This document shows positions 42,559 through 55,103 of a stretch of DNA of 64,000 nt, in pieces. This stretch comes from Lactarius indigo (Eukaryota > Basidiomycota > Agaricomycetes > Russulales > Russulaceae), in assembly GCA_025766275.1 (NCBI GenBank), contig JAFKAC010000001.1, positions 806,001-870,000 on the forward strand. Reading direction: 5' to 3'. Both the position numbers and the translations under genes were made by a program. Position 1 is the first letter of the stretch; each line of letters opens with the position of its first letter. The notes beneath the pieces were generated by a model that worked only from the letters and a program-made list of their open reading frames with translations, was not told the DNA's origin and searched no databases.

Positions 42559-45500
42559 ATGTTGTCTCAATTAACTACTCTTGTCTCCATCTTCGACAGC
42601 TCAAACTGGACCCTTTGGTCCAACGCCATGCAAGCCTTCTTCATGTCCCAAGGCCTCTGGGGTTACGTCGATGGTTCTATCCCTCTTGACACCACTGCCA
42701 CCACCGATATTCAAGCTGCCTGGCGTCGCAGCGATGAAATGGCAAGGGGTAATCTTACCCTTTGCCTTTCTCCTGCTATCCAGCAAGCTGTCACTGGCAC
42801 CTCTGCCAAATTGCTCTGGGATGCTGTCAAAGATTGCTATGGAGTGGTCTCCCTGCCACGCATTTACAAGGACTTCAAAGAAGCAGTTTCTATTTGCTTC
42901 AATCCCAACCAAAACCCAGTAGCAACTTTCAAGAAAATGGCTGCTGCTTTTTCTCGACTTGGTGCTGTTACTATTGGCACTGCTCCTAATCAAACAACGC
43001 TTGCGATATCTCCTCCCCTTCAGGCTTTGATAGCCATGTCCGCACTTCCCCAGAAATGGGAAAATCTTATTCCCATTATCTGTAGCAGTGTTGCAACCAC
43101 TAATCTTAATCTTGCTTCAGTCTCTGGCATAGTAATTGGCCAGTTTGAAACTGAAACTAATCGTGGACAGCATAAAGGAGCTCATAACACGCAGAAACTC
43201 TCTGCCATTAAACGCAAGTGTGATAACCCTCGCTTTTCGAAGCAGGGTGGTCAGCAGCAGCAACAGCCTTCCACTTCTAATGCCCCTGGCCCGTCTTCCC
43301 AGCAGCAGCCTAACCGGCAGCGTGGAGGACGTGGATCCGGGCAAGGCAAAGGAAAAGGGAAAGGCAAAGCACATGGCGGCACTCCCCAGCATTCCCACAT
43401 AGCCTCTGTAGCTGCATTATCTCCACCCACCTCTCACAAGGTGATCCATATTGGGTCATCTGGTGTCTCTACTCGCACAGAAGTTGAATCCTCTTCGCCT
43501 CAGAGGACTCCTGGCTTCTTTCCCTCCGTTAATACTGCTATGATGCTCGCAGAGTGGCTGAATGTACCAGCTACAGTTCAGACCGCGAAGATGCTTGAGC
43601 AGCACTTCACCGATGTGGACGCTCAGATGTGCCCTCGGATCAATAAATTTATTGACGAAGAGTATGACTCAGATTTCGATATTGACATGACGTGAGCACC
43701 CCCTGCTGGTGCCCAACCAATTGTCGATATTGAGAGTCTAGACGACTCTGAGATTGCCGCCTATTGCAGTGAGTCATCTAATGCTCTGCAATTGGAAATA
43801 AGTGATCTTACTATTTTGGATGTTGACTCAGATAAAGAAAACCGAGCCCCGACACCAGAATATGTTGATCTGGAGGCAATCGAGGCTGAAGAGATAACAA
43901 AAATGTGGGAACAACCTTCATTTACTGGCGCTGGTTCTATTCTAAAAGTTCCTTCTTCGGAGCTAATTCTTGCCGCATGGACTAGGAACCAGCAATATTT
44001 ATATGACCATGGGCTTCCTACGCACCCTGACTTTGGTACTTTGATATCTCTGTCAGGCTCACGTTCTATAACCCCCAAACATTTCCTAACTGGTCCAGAT
44101 GAGGTCCTGGATTGGGGTTCCAATGAAGAAGAGTACGTTACTCCTTCATTTTGCCTATTACGTGCTGATCACATTACAGAATTAGTCCAGCCCCCAAAAA
44201 ATCTAAGGGGTGGCAGATCTAGCTGTAATGTACTTAGGTCACATGTAAAGAAGTTGCCTGAAATGTACAATTATACTAGTGCCCTTCTCGATTTCCTTGA
44301 GTGTGAGCACAATGAGTACTTCAGTCAATGCGCAGAATGTTTGAAGCATACTGAGAATATGTGGCTTCTTGACTCAGGAGCCTCAGTGCACTTTACCAAT
44401 AGTCTTAGTGATTTTATTGAGTATAAGTCGCTAGCCAAGTCTGACAGAATACCTGTCAAAACTGTGGCTTATATGATATATGTTGAAGGTATTGGTACTG
44501 TCTTGCTAGAGCATTATCTCGCAGACAAACTTGTAACTACCCAAGTTTATCCAGTCTTTCACATACCTTCTATGAGCACACGGTTACTATCAATGGGAGT
44601 ATTCCTACAGCAAGGATTGCGCGTTTTGGGGAATTTGCAGCATATAGACTTGCTAAGAAAAAATAAAATAATTGTCCAATGTAAACCCCTTATCCACGGA
44701 CAATCACTATTTTGGCTAGATGCCTCTATATCTAATCTAATCGAGTTGCATTATGCGAACATATCTGCATTGCAAAATGTGGATTATGACCTTATGCATC
44801 GTCGCCTCGGACACCCATCTAAAGAGGTTCTAAGACGATCTAAGGAAAACACTAAGGGTTTCCCTGATGGGATTATAATTCCGACCTCTGATAAACTATG
44901 TCCAGGATGTGCGCAAGGCAAAATGCCTGCAGCATCTCATCCTCCTTCCAAGACTAGGGCTAAAGCCTCCTTTAATCGGATTCATTCCAATCTAAAGAGC
45001 TTTCCTATACCGTCATATCACAAGTATAAGTATTTTATCGTCCTCTTCGACGATTATACTTCTTTTGCTTGGATCACTCTCTTACAGGATAAAGCCTCCG
45101 CTATTACTGCTTTAAAGCAGTGGCTTGCGCTGATTAAAAACCAGTTCAACGCTACCATAAAAGAGTGGATGTCTGATGCTGGCGGTGAATATAAATCGGA
45201 TGCTTTCCTTAAGCAGTTAAAGGATGCTGGCATTACAGTGCTACAGTCCACACCACATACCCCACAGCAGAATGGCTGTGCTGAGCGCTTTATGCATACA
45301 GTCATGGACAAAGCTCAGGCTATGCGCCTTGATGCTTGTTTACCTCAGAGTTGGTGGGAATTTGCAGTTTTACATGCTACACATTGTTATAATAGAACTC
45401 CAATTAGTCGCCTTCAATGGCAGACTCCCTATGAACTATTATACAATGAGAAACCTAACATTACTCATCTTCAAGTCTTTGGATCGGGTGCTTATGTCCA

Positions 45501-45811
45501 TATCCCTGAAGCTCGCCAGGTGAATAAACTTTCCCCTAAGAGCAAACTGATGATCTACCTTGGTAGGGGATCTGGAATGAAGGCTGATGTCTTCATGCAC
45601 ACTCCAAATACCTTGTTCTACTCGGACAAAGCTCTCTTTGATGAAGCATTGTTTCCCAAGTGTCCATCGGACAGTGTTAGGAGTAAACCCAAAGGTGTTA
45701 CTCAGTTAGATGACACAGCTTCTGATGATGAGCTGTTAAGTGACGATACCACTCCTGGTGTTGATGACGACCCTCCACCTGAGCCTCCTAAAGTGAGAAG
45801 CACTCCACAAG
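42559..45811 (+). pseudogene. Copia Gag-protease-integrase portion of the polyprotein
   Basis: One frame from ATG 42559. The Gag domain runs to about residue 250 (FDSSNWTLWSNAMQAFFMSQ, LLWDAVKDCYG), followed by a Gln/Gly/Lys-rich linker without a recognisable CCHC knuckle. A TGA at 43693-43695 interrupts the frame, which continues in phase to a protease (LLDSGASVHF, near 44370). The integrase finger (HRRLGHPS...CPGCAQGK) and core follow, with SDAGGEY and QQNGCAERF. The first catalytic Asp of the core appears mutated (IHSN where the family has HSD, near 44990), and QQNGC replaces the usual QQNGR. The frame is cut by the KDZ transposon at 45812. Inactive copy. Confidence 0.85.
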
Positions 45812-47100
45812 CACATAATGATCAGCGGTGGCTTATGTAATTGATACCCCCAACCGATGGTGAGATTCTTTAATAGTTCATACTCAGCCGGCGCCGGCCG
45901 ACGGCGGAGATTCCACCGTAATTGATACTCCAACCAACATCAGCTGGGTTGGAGATAGTCGGGAATAGTTGGGGATTGATGAGTTACTCGAACACAGAAT
46001 AGAAAGGCTTAGAGGTGGCTATTATATGTGTAGTATCCAAAGGTGATGTGTAATCAATCAAAGGAGCAAGACTCAGGCATATAAGACCATCCACTCAGAT
46101 ATGTGCAAGCACATCAAATGAATACAAGTGAAACAGAATACATAAGGAGTGTCTGATCACAGGTGACTGTCAATTGATAGTCTATGCATATTAGGGAGAA
46201 TATCTAATAATAATATACCAATCGGGACACCCGCTATAATTGATAGTCTAATTGACAACAGGTGGGTCGGAGATAGTCGGGGATCTCTGAGGGTCATCAT
46301 AAGTAAAATATAAATGAACAGAGATCATACAGGCTACTATGTAGTCTATTCAGAGGTTATCTAATAAGAATATACCAATCATGACATCTCTGATAATTGA
46401 TAGTGTAACTGACGATAGGTGGGTTGGAAATAGTCAGGGATCTCCAATGGACTTCATAAATACAATGGAAATGCATTGAGGTCATAGAGGCTACTAGTCT
46501 ATGTGGAGTATCCAGAGGTCATCTATATTCAATAAAATGAGCAGAATGGAATATTTGATCACAAGTATGTGGTGACTGCTTATAAGTGTCAGAGACAACA
46601 GACAGAGCCAAGGCACAGTGAGCTAGAGCAGAGTTCCCACTTGTGAATACATACAAATGCAGGCTAGTGGGTGTCGGTGAAAGGAAATACAGGGGAGTAA
46701 ATAAGGTGAATACAGGATAGGGACCTCATAAGGATATACGACAGGACTTCCTAATTGGATGTGTAGAGATATAAATGGGTCCCCAATCTTTCAATTGGTG
46801 GTTTAACCCCATAAGATCTCTATAGACATTGCAGGTATTTACAGGACTTGAATATGGTTGTGGAAGTGCGGATATCCCGAAGCTCATATGCACATACTAC
46901 TGGTCAACAAATGATAGATTAGTACAGGAGAATATTAAGTAGTAAGTGGAAAGCATGTGCAGATATTCCAGTATGGAAATGTACATATAGACTACCTGGC
47001 TAGATAGCTAGGATGAACTTTTGCTGCACCCCTGCCAGTGTCCAAATTCCTGGAGAATGATTAGAAAAGCGGGATTAATGGCTGGGAAACTATTGCATTG
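45812..47100. repeat. KDZ element left end with subterminal repeats
   Basis: About 1.3 kb without genes. The terminal inverted repeat is followed by recurring units with ataccaatc, ttgatagt, aggtgggt(c/t)gga and atagtc.ggatct near 45925, 46222-46295 and 46370-46450, about 150 bp apart, and single copies of the GCGGATATCCCGA-type motif (46223-46235 reverse, 46868-46880). Confidence 0.7.
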
Positions 47101-47107
47101 AAAGTAC

Positions 47108-49866
47108 TCACTTGATCTTCTCTGACACCTTGATAAATCGTTTCCTTTTCTCTATAAGTGGGCTAGTATTGAGTTCCTTCATATCCTGCACATGGTGTGT
47201 ATCTGATGGACCTGCTATATCTGAAAGTTGGGATGCTAGTATATCTGGGTAGCTGTGATGGGATATGGACGAGGTACAAACCTGATGATGATGATCTATT
47301 GATATTTGAAGATTTATATCCTGGAGAGTCGGGTGTTCCGTCATTCTCTAAACATATATCATGAATAAATGAAAAACACCATGATAGCAGCCATACTCAC
47401 CAGGATCAGTTTCATCCTGAGACCCATGAAGTGGAGGAGATTCTGCAGCCCATGAATGGTCAGATGGCTCATCATGGACAGATGATTCATCCAAAGAGTC
47501 ATCAGTCTTGTCACCCTGAGGATTAGAGTCCTCATTATAGTGAAGGTCAAAGGACTCTTCATCAGATCCATCTGATTGCTTGGGTCGAGCACGTCGGATG
47601 TTCCGCTTATGTATTGTAGGCTGTTTTGTATCATTGAAGAGTGGGCATGTTGGAACCCACATCAGGGGATCAATACCTTGGTCTTGCCTATCCCTCCAAT
47701 GGTCTAGAAGGCGAAAGACCTCATCAATCTGGATCTTGGATGGGTCCTTCCACTCAAAATCATATGGAATACATTCCTCATCTATCCAGGCAGATGGATC
47801 ACTTGACAATGAACCCCATGGAATGGTCTGGTTCTCAATTCCAGTGACATATCCTTATTCACATACGTGACATACTGCAGCACATGAATTGAAGAATGAC
47901 TCACAGATATGTGCAGTGCAATAGTCCCTCAGCAATGTTTGAATGACCTTAGCTTTATATCCATCATGGGAAACAACTTTTGGGAGCTCCGGGAATCCAT
48001 CTGCATTGAACACAAGGGGGATTGGGGTGGTGATGGTCTTTGAGAGGTCCCTTTTCGGACATTCCTTCACAGTATCTGAGGCATACATTTATTAGATGTA
48101 ATCACTTGAGACAAGATGATGGGCATAACATACCTTTGGCAAAGCACTGCATCCCAAATTGAGCCCATTGCTGCCAGAGGGCAGCACTCTTCCAGTCTGG
48201 ACAGAACTTCCGAAAGTCCTTTCCATCCTGCAATATACTGTTGACATCATTGCTAAGATCGGATGAACCGACGCTCAGCGGACATGACCAAGGGATATGT
48301 ATTTGATTGCTTACAAGCCTATCTTGAGGTCGTTGTCTTCACCCTTATATGCGGTTAGGACAATGGAGCAGATTCCGCATGTCTTGTAAAGCTGACTTTG
48401 GAAGTCCTGGATGATCCGCTCACGCAGAGAGGATGCCATCCTACATAGGAGGTATATGAGGAATCAATCAACAGGTGATTTGGATATGTGTGTCACGGAC
48501 ACTTTATTTTTGCCTTATTTTTCTGTATTTTTACGGATTTATTTGGTAAAGATACGAGCCTCCAACGTTGTGCTCAAAAGTCTAAGTCCTTATCATTAGA
48601 TATGATAAGATGGTTAGTCACATGATGCCAACATGTGCACCCACAAGCACGTGACCCTGGGATAGTAACTTCCTTATCGGATGTTACCTTTCTAGGTCAC
48701 TTTCCTCATTAGTACTGTAGTTTCTCATTGGACGATAAGCAGGGAAGGTTCTAGATAGTTCTAGACTACGTCATCATAGGGTTGTGACTCATAGATAAGG
48801 ACACGTCATTGTTCTGTCAGCGTTAATGACTGTGCATCAGTCAGCACAATAGATAACGCTATTATTAGACACGACGCGTCAGTGTCTGACTCATTACTAT
48901 TACATATACCTTTAGTAACAAGGTTTCATAGTAATTCGAACTCAGCCGCAGCAGTGTATATAAACCCTCATGTAGCGTCCTGAGTGGAACCAACTTGTCC
49001 TCTTGGTTCTCCACTCAGGTGCGCATTTCCTTGTATTTCCCTTACTCTTCTCCAATGTTAAACTTGTCCTCTTGGTTCTCCACTCAGCGTACCACAGCAT
49101 GATCACCTTGCCTTTGGACTTGCATAAAGTCCTCAAGTGTGCATATTCTCCGTTGTGACTGTACGTTCGGCGCGTGACTTGTCTCCGCACTAGGCTTGGG
49201 TGTGTTCCCAGTTCAGTTCGCTTACCTTCACCTTGGTCTAGTTGTACGCGATAAGTCATACCGCTACAATGTGCATACCTTGATTGAATGTTCTTTGGTG
49301 GTGTCTTCTCTGACCACTCCCTAGCAGACTCTTGATACTCCTCTTGATCCTCAATAGACAGTTCATTCCATAGAGCAGTGGTTGCATCCTGAAGGGCCCC
49401 TATGAATGCAGGACTTCCCAGTTCTGTCCCAGAGGTCTCCTTTGCAAGCCTTAAGACCTCATCACGGTTCAGGTGATAGAATGCGTTCCTGGCAGACCAT
49501 TTACGAGTAAACTTGATGTATTGACGCTTGGGGTGGACATAGTGGTTATAAAACCACTTGTGGATTTTCTGGGATGGGAAATGAGAAGGATGGTCTGATA
49601 TTCATAGTGAAACATGCCTTTCTTGCATCCTTCTTGTCAAAGGGTGTATTAGCAGGGCGGAGATGATACAGCTCTCCCATAGCCTTCTCAACAATCCTAG
49701 TGCGATCATGAGTATCAGCCTCTTGGAACTTATCGAGATATTCTAGTAGAATGTCTCCATCTCGAGGGGTAATAGAGAATCCTGTGTTCACAGATTGCTC
49801 CCCATAGCTCTGTAAGCTTGAGGGATCTCCGCTACCATCAGAATCATTGAGGTATTCATTCTGCAT
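47108..49866 (-). CDS. KDZ-element accessory gene 1, unknown family, multi-exon
   Basis: Minus-strand gene with ATG at 49866 and TGA at 47108, with at least six short introns (for example 48109-48131 region gtatgt...cag and 47878-47907 gtgagt...gcag). Readable blocks are LLEYLDKFQEADTHDRTRI, then after an intron KWFYNHYVHPKRQYIKF, FTRKWSARNAFYH, RERIIQDFQSQLYKTCGI, a LPKVVSHDGYKAKVIQTLLR block, and IPYDFEWKDPSKIQIDEVF followed by LLDHWRDRQDQG. The C-terminus is acidic/Ser-rich and basic at its end. I recall similar uncharacterised proteins near KDZ genes in Agaricomycetes, but know no function. One intron near 49570-49617 would have a GC donor (gcatgt). A solo LTR lies in another intron. Exon limits are estimates. 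Confidence 0.6.
48491..49268 (+). mobile_element. Solo LTR of the E1 family, inside an intron of accessory gene 1
   Basis: 778-bp LTR, TGTCACGG...CCGCTACA, flanked by atgtg on both sides (48486-48490 and 49269-49273). On the minus strand it lies between a gtatgcac donor (about 49279) and a tatgtag acceptor (about 48438), so it enlarges an intron by about 780 bp. Confidence 0.9.
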
Positions 49867-50474
49867 AATGGATGAGATGAGGATGGATAGATGGACAAGG
49901 TATGGTGATTGAGACGATGGACAAATGTACTAGGTGTGATGCTTAAGTGGATGGATATGAACATCTCATCGTGATGGCCAGTCATTAAATATGTTCCTGT
50001 GATACAATAGAGAATCGGATGATGGGTCGGGAATGGTCCGACATCAAGCACCAATACAATGAAACTGTTTGAGCAATGTGGGGTCTCATATTGTGCAAGA
50101 GGATGTCCCGACGTGTAATAGCCATGGCATGACTTGGTATTACAATGTTCTAATAGTGGACCTCTGCACCTGAAGATGAGACATATGTGAAACATGTATG
50201 GACATGTGGAGACAACAGATGGGGCAGAAAGGAGCACTTGAGGATTTGATATGAGAGTGGACATATGTGATGATATAATGGTCGTAGTACATGTATCGGG
50301 CGAAGCAGATGTCCGGCTATGTATATCCGCCATACAGCCCATTCAATTGACATTTACATATAACATGGTACAGGAATCGGGAGAAGTGGAAATCCGACCA
50401 ACTATATCCACTATATGTTCCATATGATCGACAGCTACATATGACACGATACATGGGCTACGCAATAGTGCGGA

Positions 50475-51509
50475 TCACCCGAGGGCGGCCGCAGTCTGTT
50501 CAATCTCAAGAACTACCTTGTGAAGCTTGTCATTTATGTCTTTCAAATTAGCCCTAAGCTTGGTGACTGTTTCCCACAGTTGTGCAAGCCGAATCTTGAG
50601 TGCAGCTGTCCTGGCATCCAATTCGCCAAGGTCTTGGGGCTTTGTGGTGGTGGGGATGGTGATACCCATCGGATGCATGGTGCCGGTGGGAGCGGATGTC
50701 CTGGGGGACGCAGATGGCTTTGTGGGGAGCTCCGCAGCACTACGAGTTACAGGGCGAGTCACCCCACTGTGGACGTCGTGTGACTTGTCCGACGCGATGG
50801 GCTGTATGCATATGTCTTTAGGATCTGTGGGATGTGTGTAATAGATGTATAAATACATACCCGTGCTTTCGGAATGCCCACCTTTCTGTCAGACGTCTTA
50901 GTAACGTTGGGCAGTTGTTCAGGATCTGCACCATCAAGATCCATGATATCCGAATCCTAGAATAGAGGTAATGTGTGAATATGATATAAAGCACACTTAG
51001 ACATACCTGCGTCTCTGCAGACGTCGAGTCCACTAGGGATAGGTCAACGACAGCAGCAGAGGGTTTCCCCTTAGCTGCGGAGCCCACCGGACCTCCCTGT
51101 GGGCGACCCACGAGCCTTTGAGATGCAGGGATGAGGTCCATGAAGTTGTCGAGTGGGGATGCACCCCAGACCTTCATCCTCTTCACATCAGGCTGTAGGG
51201 GACGATGTTAGTATATATCAGGGATTTAGTGATGTAATTCCATACCTTGGAGCGTACATCCTTGTTACCCACCGCCTTAGGGAGTGGAATGACTGGAGAT
51301 GGAACGCTTGACAGAAAGTCAAAGCCATCATCTTCCACAGCCGCTTTTGGGGCCGGCGGAGGTCCCATCAACTTGGACTTAGCACGATTCGGGGGCTTGA
51401 TGGGAGCAGGCTTGGGCTTGATGGGAGCAGGCTGGGGCTTACTTGGGGCGGGCTGGGATCGCTCAGATGTGCGAGACTGAGAGTGGGAAGAACGGGGAGC
51501 GTCGGACAT
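50475..51509 (-). CDS. KDZ-element accessory gene 2, proline-rich/coiled-coil protein, unknown
   Basis: Minus-strand gene, ATG at 51509 and TGA at 50475, with four exons estimated at 51509-51246, 51192-51008, 50955-50861 and 50827-50475. The N-terminus has KPQPAPIKPKPAPIKPP proline repeats. The C-terminus is a predicted coiled coil (AALKIRLAQLWETVTKLR and LKDINDKLHKVVLEIEQ). No enzymatic motif is seen. It is divergently arranged with the gene at 51762, 250 bp away, so they may share a promoter region. A GCGGATCACCCGA motif overlaps the stop codon. Confidence 0.55.
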
Positions 51510-51761
51510 AGTTGCTGTGCTCTGAGAAGTGAGGAGGCCTAGTTCAGCGAATATATTATTGTTTCAAACATGTCCCAATCAGATTTGATGTGTACGCATA
51601 TGTACATGTGATCTGTCTTTGATTGGAAGCATGGGATCGGACATCGGACATGGGTCGTGGGAAGTCTGATAGAGCCTGACATGGTTCTTTGGGGGTTATT
51701 CTGTGAGCGCATATCTCTCCCATATCTCCCCCGTATATCCCGCCCCGCCACATCACTTGCA

Positions 51762-53643
51762 ATGGCTAAGAAAGCTGTCACAGAATTGACGAAGGACGAA
51801 ACTGTCATGCTTGTGATAGCTGCTAAGTGCCTGGCAGCAATTAGACACATTGCGGAGGTCCCTACAACGGCTGAGCAACTGGCCATGCTCAACAAGCATG
51901 TCAGTGTGGAGCTGGTAAGTCAGTCCGATAAATATACTGAGCAATAAACTGATACATGTTATAGAAGACAGTTAGTGCGATATTCAGACGGTATACAGAC
52001 CACCCCAAGAAGCCCAGGCTTCATGCAGTCGCCCAGGTAATGGGATATGAGTGGGGGAACGCTAGGCGGGAGTCCCGCGATCCAGACTGGGAGAATGTAA
52101 CCATCGATTACATTGCATCTCTATGCGAAGAACAAGAGAGAATAAGTCCGGACTGGCATGAAGCATACTCATCTATCGATCTAAGCAAGTATTTGGAGGG
52201 TATTCAGCCGAAGAAGATGTGGTGGGCTCCTGTCAACGAATATGTGGATGATGGTACATCCCCTGCATCCACTTGTTCCATCGCTCACTTGTGCCAAGTT
52301 GCTATGGATGAGCCAGCAGATGACCCGGTGGATGACCCAGCGGATGAGCCTGCAGATGGCTCCGCAGACGATCCTGCGGATGATCCCACGGATGATCCTG
52401 GAGATGGCTCAACTCATCCATCCAGACCAGAGTCGTCCCTCGCAAGTGCAACGCTTCCCGACAAGGGAAAGGCTCGAGCTGATCCACCACCATCTGAGGC
52501 CTCAAAGCACCCGTATGGCCTGTGGAACAAGAAGCGGCCTGCTCCGGCGAGCCCCGATGAACCAACTGTGGAGTCAGAGGAGACAACCCCTCGGAAGTCC
52601 GGCAAGTCGCAAGTTGAGGTGGTTATTTCATCCCCTCCTCGTGCTAAACAGCGCCCACGTCTTGAAGAGGACAGTACAGTTGAGGCCACGGGTCTGGTGA
52701 GCATTGTGGACTTATTCTATCATTTTATTGGTTACTATATTCGCTGCAGGATATGTGTGGCCCATGCATAACTCGCAAAGCAAAGGCGTGCAAGCCACAG
52801 GCCAATGTGAAGCGCCTGACATCCGCTTGCGTCACCTGTGCGACTCTACACAAGACCTGCAGTCCGCCTGCATCCTGGGGCATCAGGCCACATTGGATGG
52901 GGGACGCCCGATCCGCCTCATCCGTACACACGCAAACCCCAAGTAAGTCCGGTATATTTCCGAACGCGAATGTGCCAGAGATATCACTTATAATATCTAG
53001 GCATTCTTGTGGATGCGCAAATTGAAGCTCTTGCACAACGGGTGGACGAACTGTCCAACGAAATACGTGATTTGAAGAAGGACCAGGCCACATCGATAGA
53101 GGAGAACCGTCGCGGACGACGTCGAACGAACCAGAAGTTGCAGGACGCTCTCCTCATGCTGGGAGTGCTCTTGGAGAAGCAGGGGGTCGACTCTTCCTCT
53201 ATCCCCGGCATCAGACAGCCCGCTTCCAGTACCACTAATTCCCCTGGCCTCCAGGCCACATCTTCGCCGGGAATCCCCTTATCTTTACTCAAACTTTCAG
53301 ATGCGTGTTCGAATGCATCATCGAAAACTTCAAGCGTCGTTTCAGAGCCCCGCCAAGTGATGGGTACGTATTATTCTTATAGCGGATGTCCCGCTCTGAC
53401 ATGCGTTTCAAGTGGATCGATTGGGTGGGAGTGCCCCTGCCTCCAAGGCCGCATCTGTCACCTCTCGCCATTCTGTGGCCTCACACCATTCCTCTGCGGG
53501 TGGGCCGCTGTGCCAACCATCAGGTGAGTAGTTTGTGTTTCTTGGCTGTTTCATGCACACCTAACGTATGCTTCAAGTTGCGTGTTCAGGTGGGAGTGCT
53601 GCATCACGCAGGCCATCGCCGGAGATCCCCCCCACACAGTAAA
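51762..53643 (+). CDS. KDZ-element accessory gene 3, Cys-cluster and coiled-coil protein, unknown
   Basis: Starts at ATG 51762. Exon 1 ends near 51915 at gtaagt; exon 2 (about 51964-52698) carries an acidic DDPADEPADGSADDP-type repeat. Exon 3 (about 52750-52942) has a paired cysteine cluster CGPCITRKAKAC...CVTCATLHKTC, resembling fungal zinc-binding clusters. Exon 4 (about 53002 on) has a coiled coil (IEALAQRVDELSNEIRDL). The 3' exons are uncertain; a TAA at 53641-53643 is one possible end. The acidic stretch plus Cys cluster suggests a DNA-binding or transcriptional role, but that is inference. Divergent from accessory gene 2. Confidence 0.55.
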
Positions 53644-54243
53644 TAATCGAATATGCGTTTTAGGACAATTTGTAATCACGTAGTCGGACTTCCCCATTTG
53701 AATGAATCGGTACATGTGACGTGTGTGCAATCAGTTTCATGTGATCCATCTGTCATTTGCTTCATGTGACCCATCTGTAACATGTGACGTTGTACATCAT
53801 ATGACTTGATTCCCATATGTGGGATTCTGCAAAGCTGAGTGGCATGCGACTTAATACATCGGACCATCCGGAATAAACCCGACTCACACCCTAAATACAT
53901 CTCCATTAAGTGGTCAGCACATTGCAAAGGCAGGATACATGGCTGAATATCTCTGTAGTAAAGCTGGCAGGTTGTATCACATATGCCTTCTATAGATCAT
54001 ATCAAATATGCATGTGTTTAGAGTATTGTATGTCTAGTATTATTCCTTCGCCATTTATATGTGACATTGAAACAGCGGACCATCCGACATTCATGCCATG
54101 TCATATATTGAGGTGTAGTCTAACAATTACCATAGATCCTCAGGCAGCGTTTCATGTATCTTCAGCAAGGCCAAACCTGTTTCACATGTCCATGGTATTT
54201 ATATTTCTTCAGGTTTAGCTACTCTATTGCTCTACTACCAATC
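53644..54243. other. Intergenic region of the KDZ element
   Basis: About 600 bp with no supportable gene. It contains repeated tcatgtgacccatctgt-like words (53730-53790) and an AGCGGACCATCCGAC motif (54074-54088). Confidence 0.5.
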
Positions 54244-54877
54244 ATGCAGTCTCACACATCCAAAGGCAAACTTGTATCATCCACATCAAAGCCCTCCAGG
54301 TACACCAGCACCATTCACAAACATAAGCGGATCTCCCACTCCCCCCCTCTCCACACTCCCACCATGTTTTCCGATCCTGTGGACGACTCACCCTCTGATA
54401 CACAATCATTTGATGAGGATGACATGTATGGCTCAGATGGTGATGTTGAAACCATCAGTCTGAAACCCCTGCTGGAACATGTTTCTGAGGAGCAAGAAAC
54501 AAGTTCAATCAATCAATGTGTGGTATGTACCTGTCACCATCAATTCTTCCTATTCCATCTTACCTTTCAAGGCAGATGTGGAACATCCTTTGGAGGAGCA
54601 GGAAAGCTCACTCAATGAATATGAGGTGTGTACCTGTCATTGCCAATCAATTCCATCCGTCTTACCTTTCAAGGTGGACATGGATATCATTTCCGACTCA
54701 GAGAATATACACAGGAGTGTGAACGACTTCTCCCTCATGGTAAGGGCACTGTGTGAGGCAGAAGGGATTGATGTTTCCAATATTTCACATGGAACAGAAG
54801 ATAGCCTGTATCATGATGATGGGTTGGATCATGCATCGGAGATGTCTTCGGAATTAGGAAATACTAATGATAGTTGA
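54244..54877 (+). CDS. KDZ-element accessory gene 4, small acidic protein, unknown
   Basis: Starts at ATG 54244. Three exons: 54244-54522, 54572-54625 (18 codons) and 54674-54877, joined by two introns whose sequences are clearly related (gtatgtacctgtca... and gtgtgtacctgtca..., both ending cttacctttcaag). Exon 2 (LEEQESSLNEYE) resembles the end of exon 1 (SEEQETSSINQC), so an exon-intron module was probably duplicated. The protein is about 178 residues, Lys/Ser-rich at first and then strongly acidic. No known domain. Confidence 0.5.
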
Positions 54878-55103
54878 TTAGAAGGTTCCCCTTGATGTAG
54901 ACTATTGTACTGTGGTTGTACTGTCTCATGTAGGGTTTCACATTGGGACTGGTTTCAGATTTGAAGGTTGGACAACACCACTAGTGGATCAACCAGGTGT
55001 ATAGATCATTGAGGATGCTCAGGTATATTTAAGAACGGAGATAATGCATGTCACCCATTGACCTTCATTCACACCATCTTCATTCTATCCATTTCCATTC
55101 ATA

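Noticed and set aside
45804..45870. KDZ element starting at the gtggcttatgtaattg inverted repeat, without a TSD
   Set aside because: With that boundary no duplication was found. Moving the ends outwards to CACATAATG/AGCCAATG gives a 7-of-8 TSD and restores the copia frame, and matches the 3.7-kb element.
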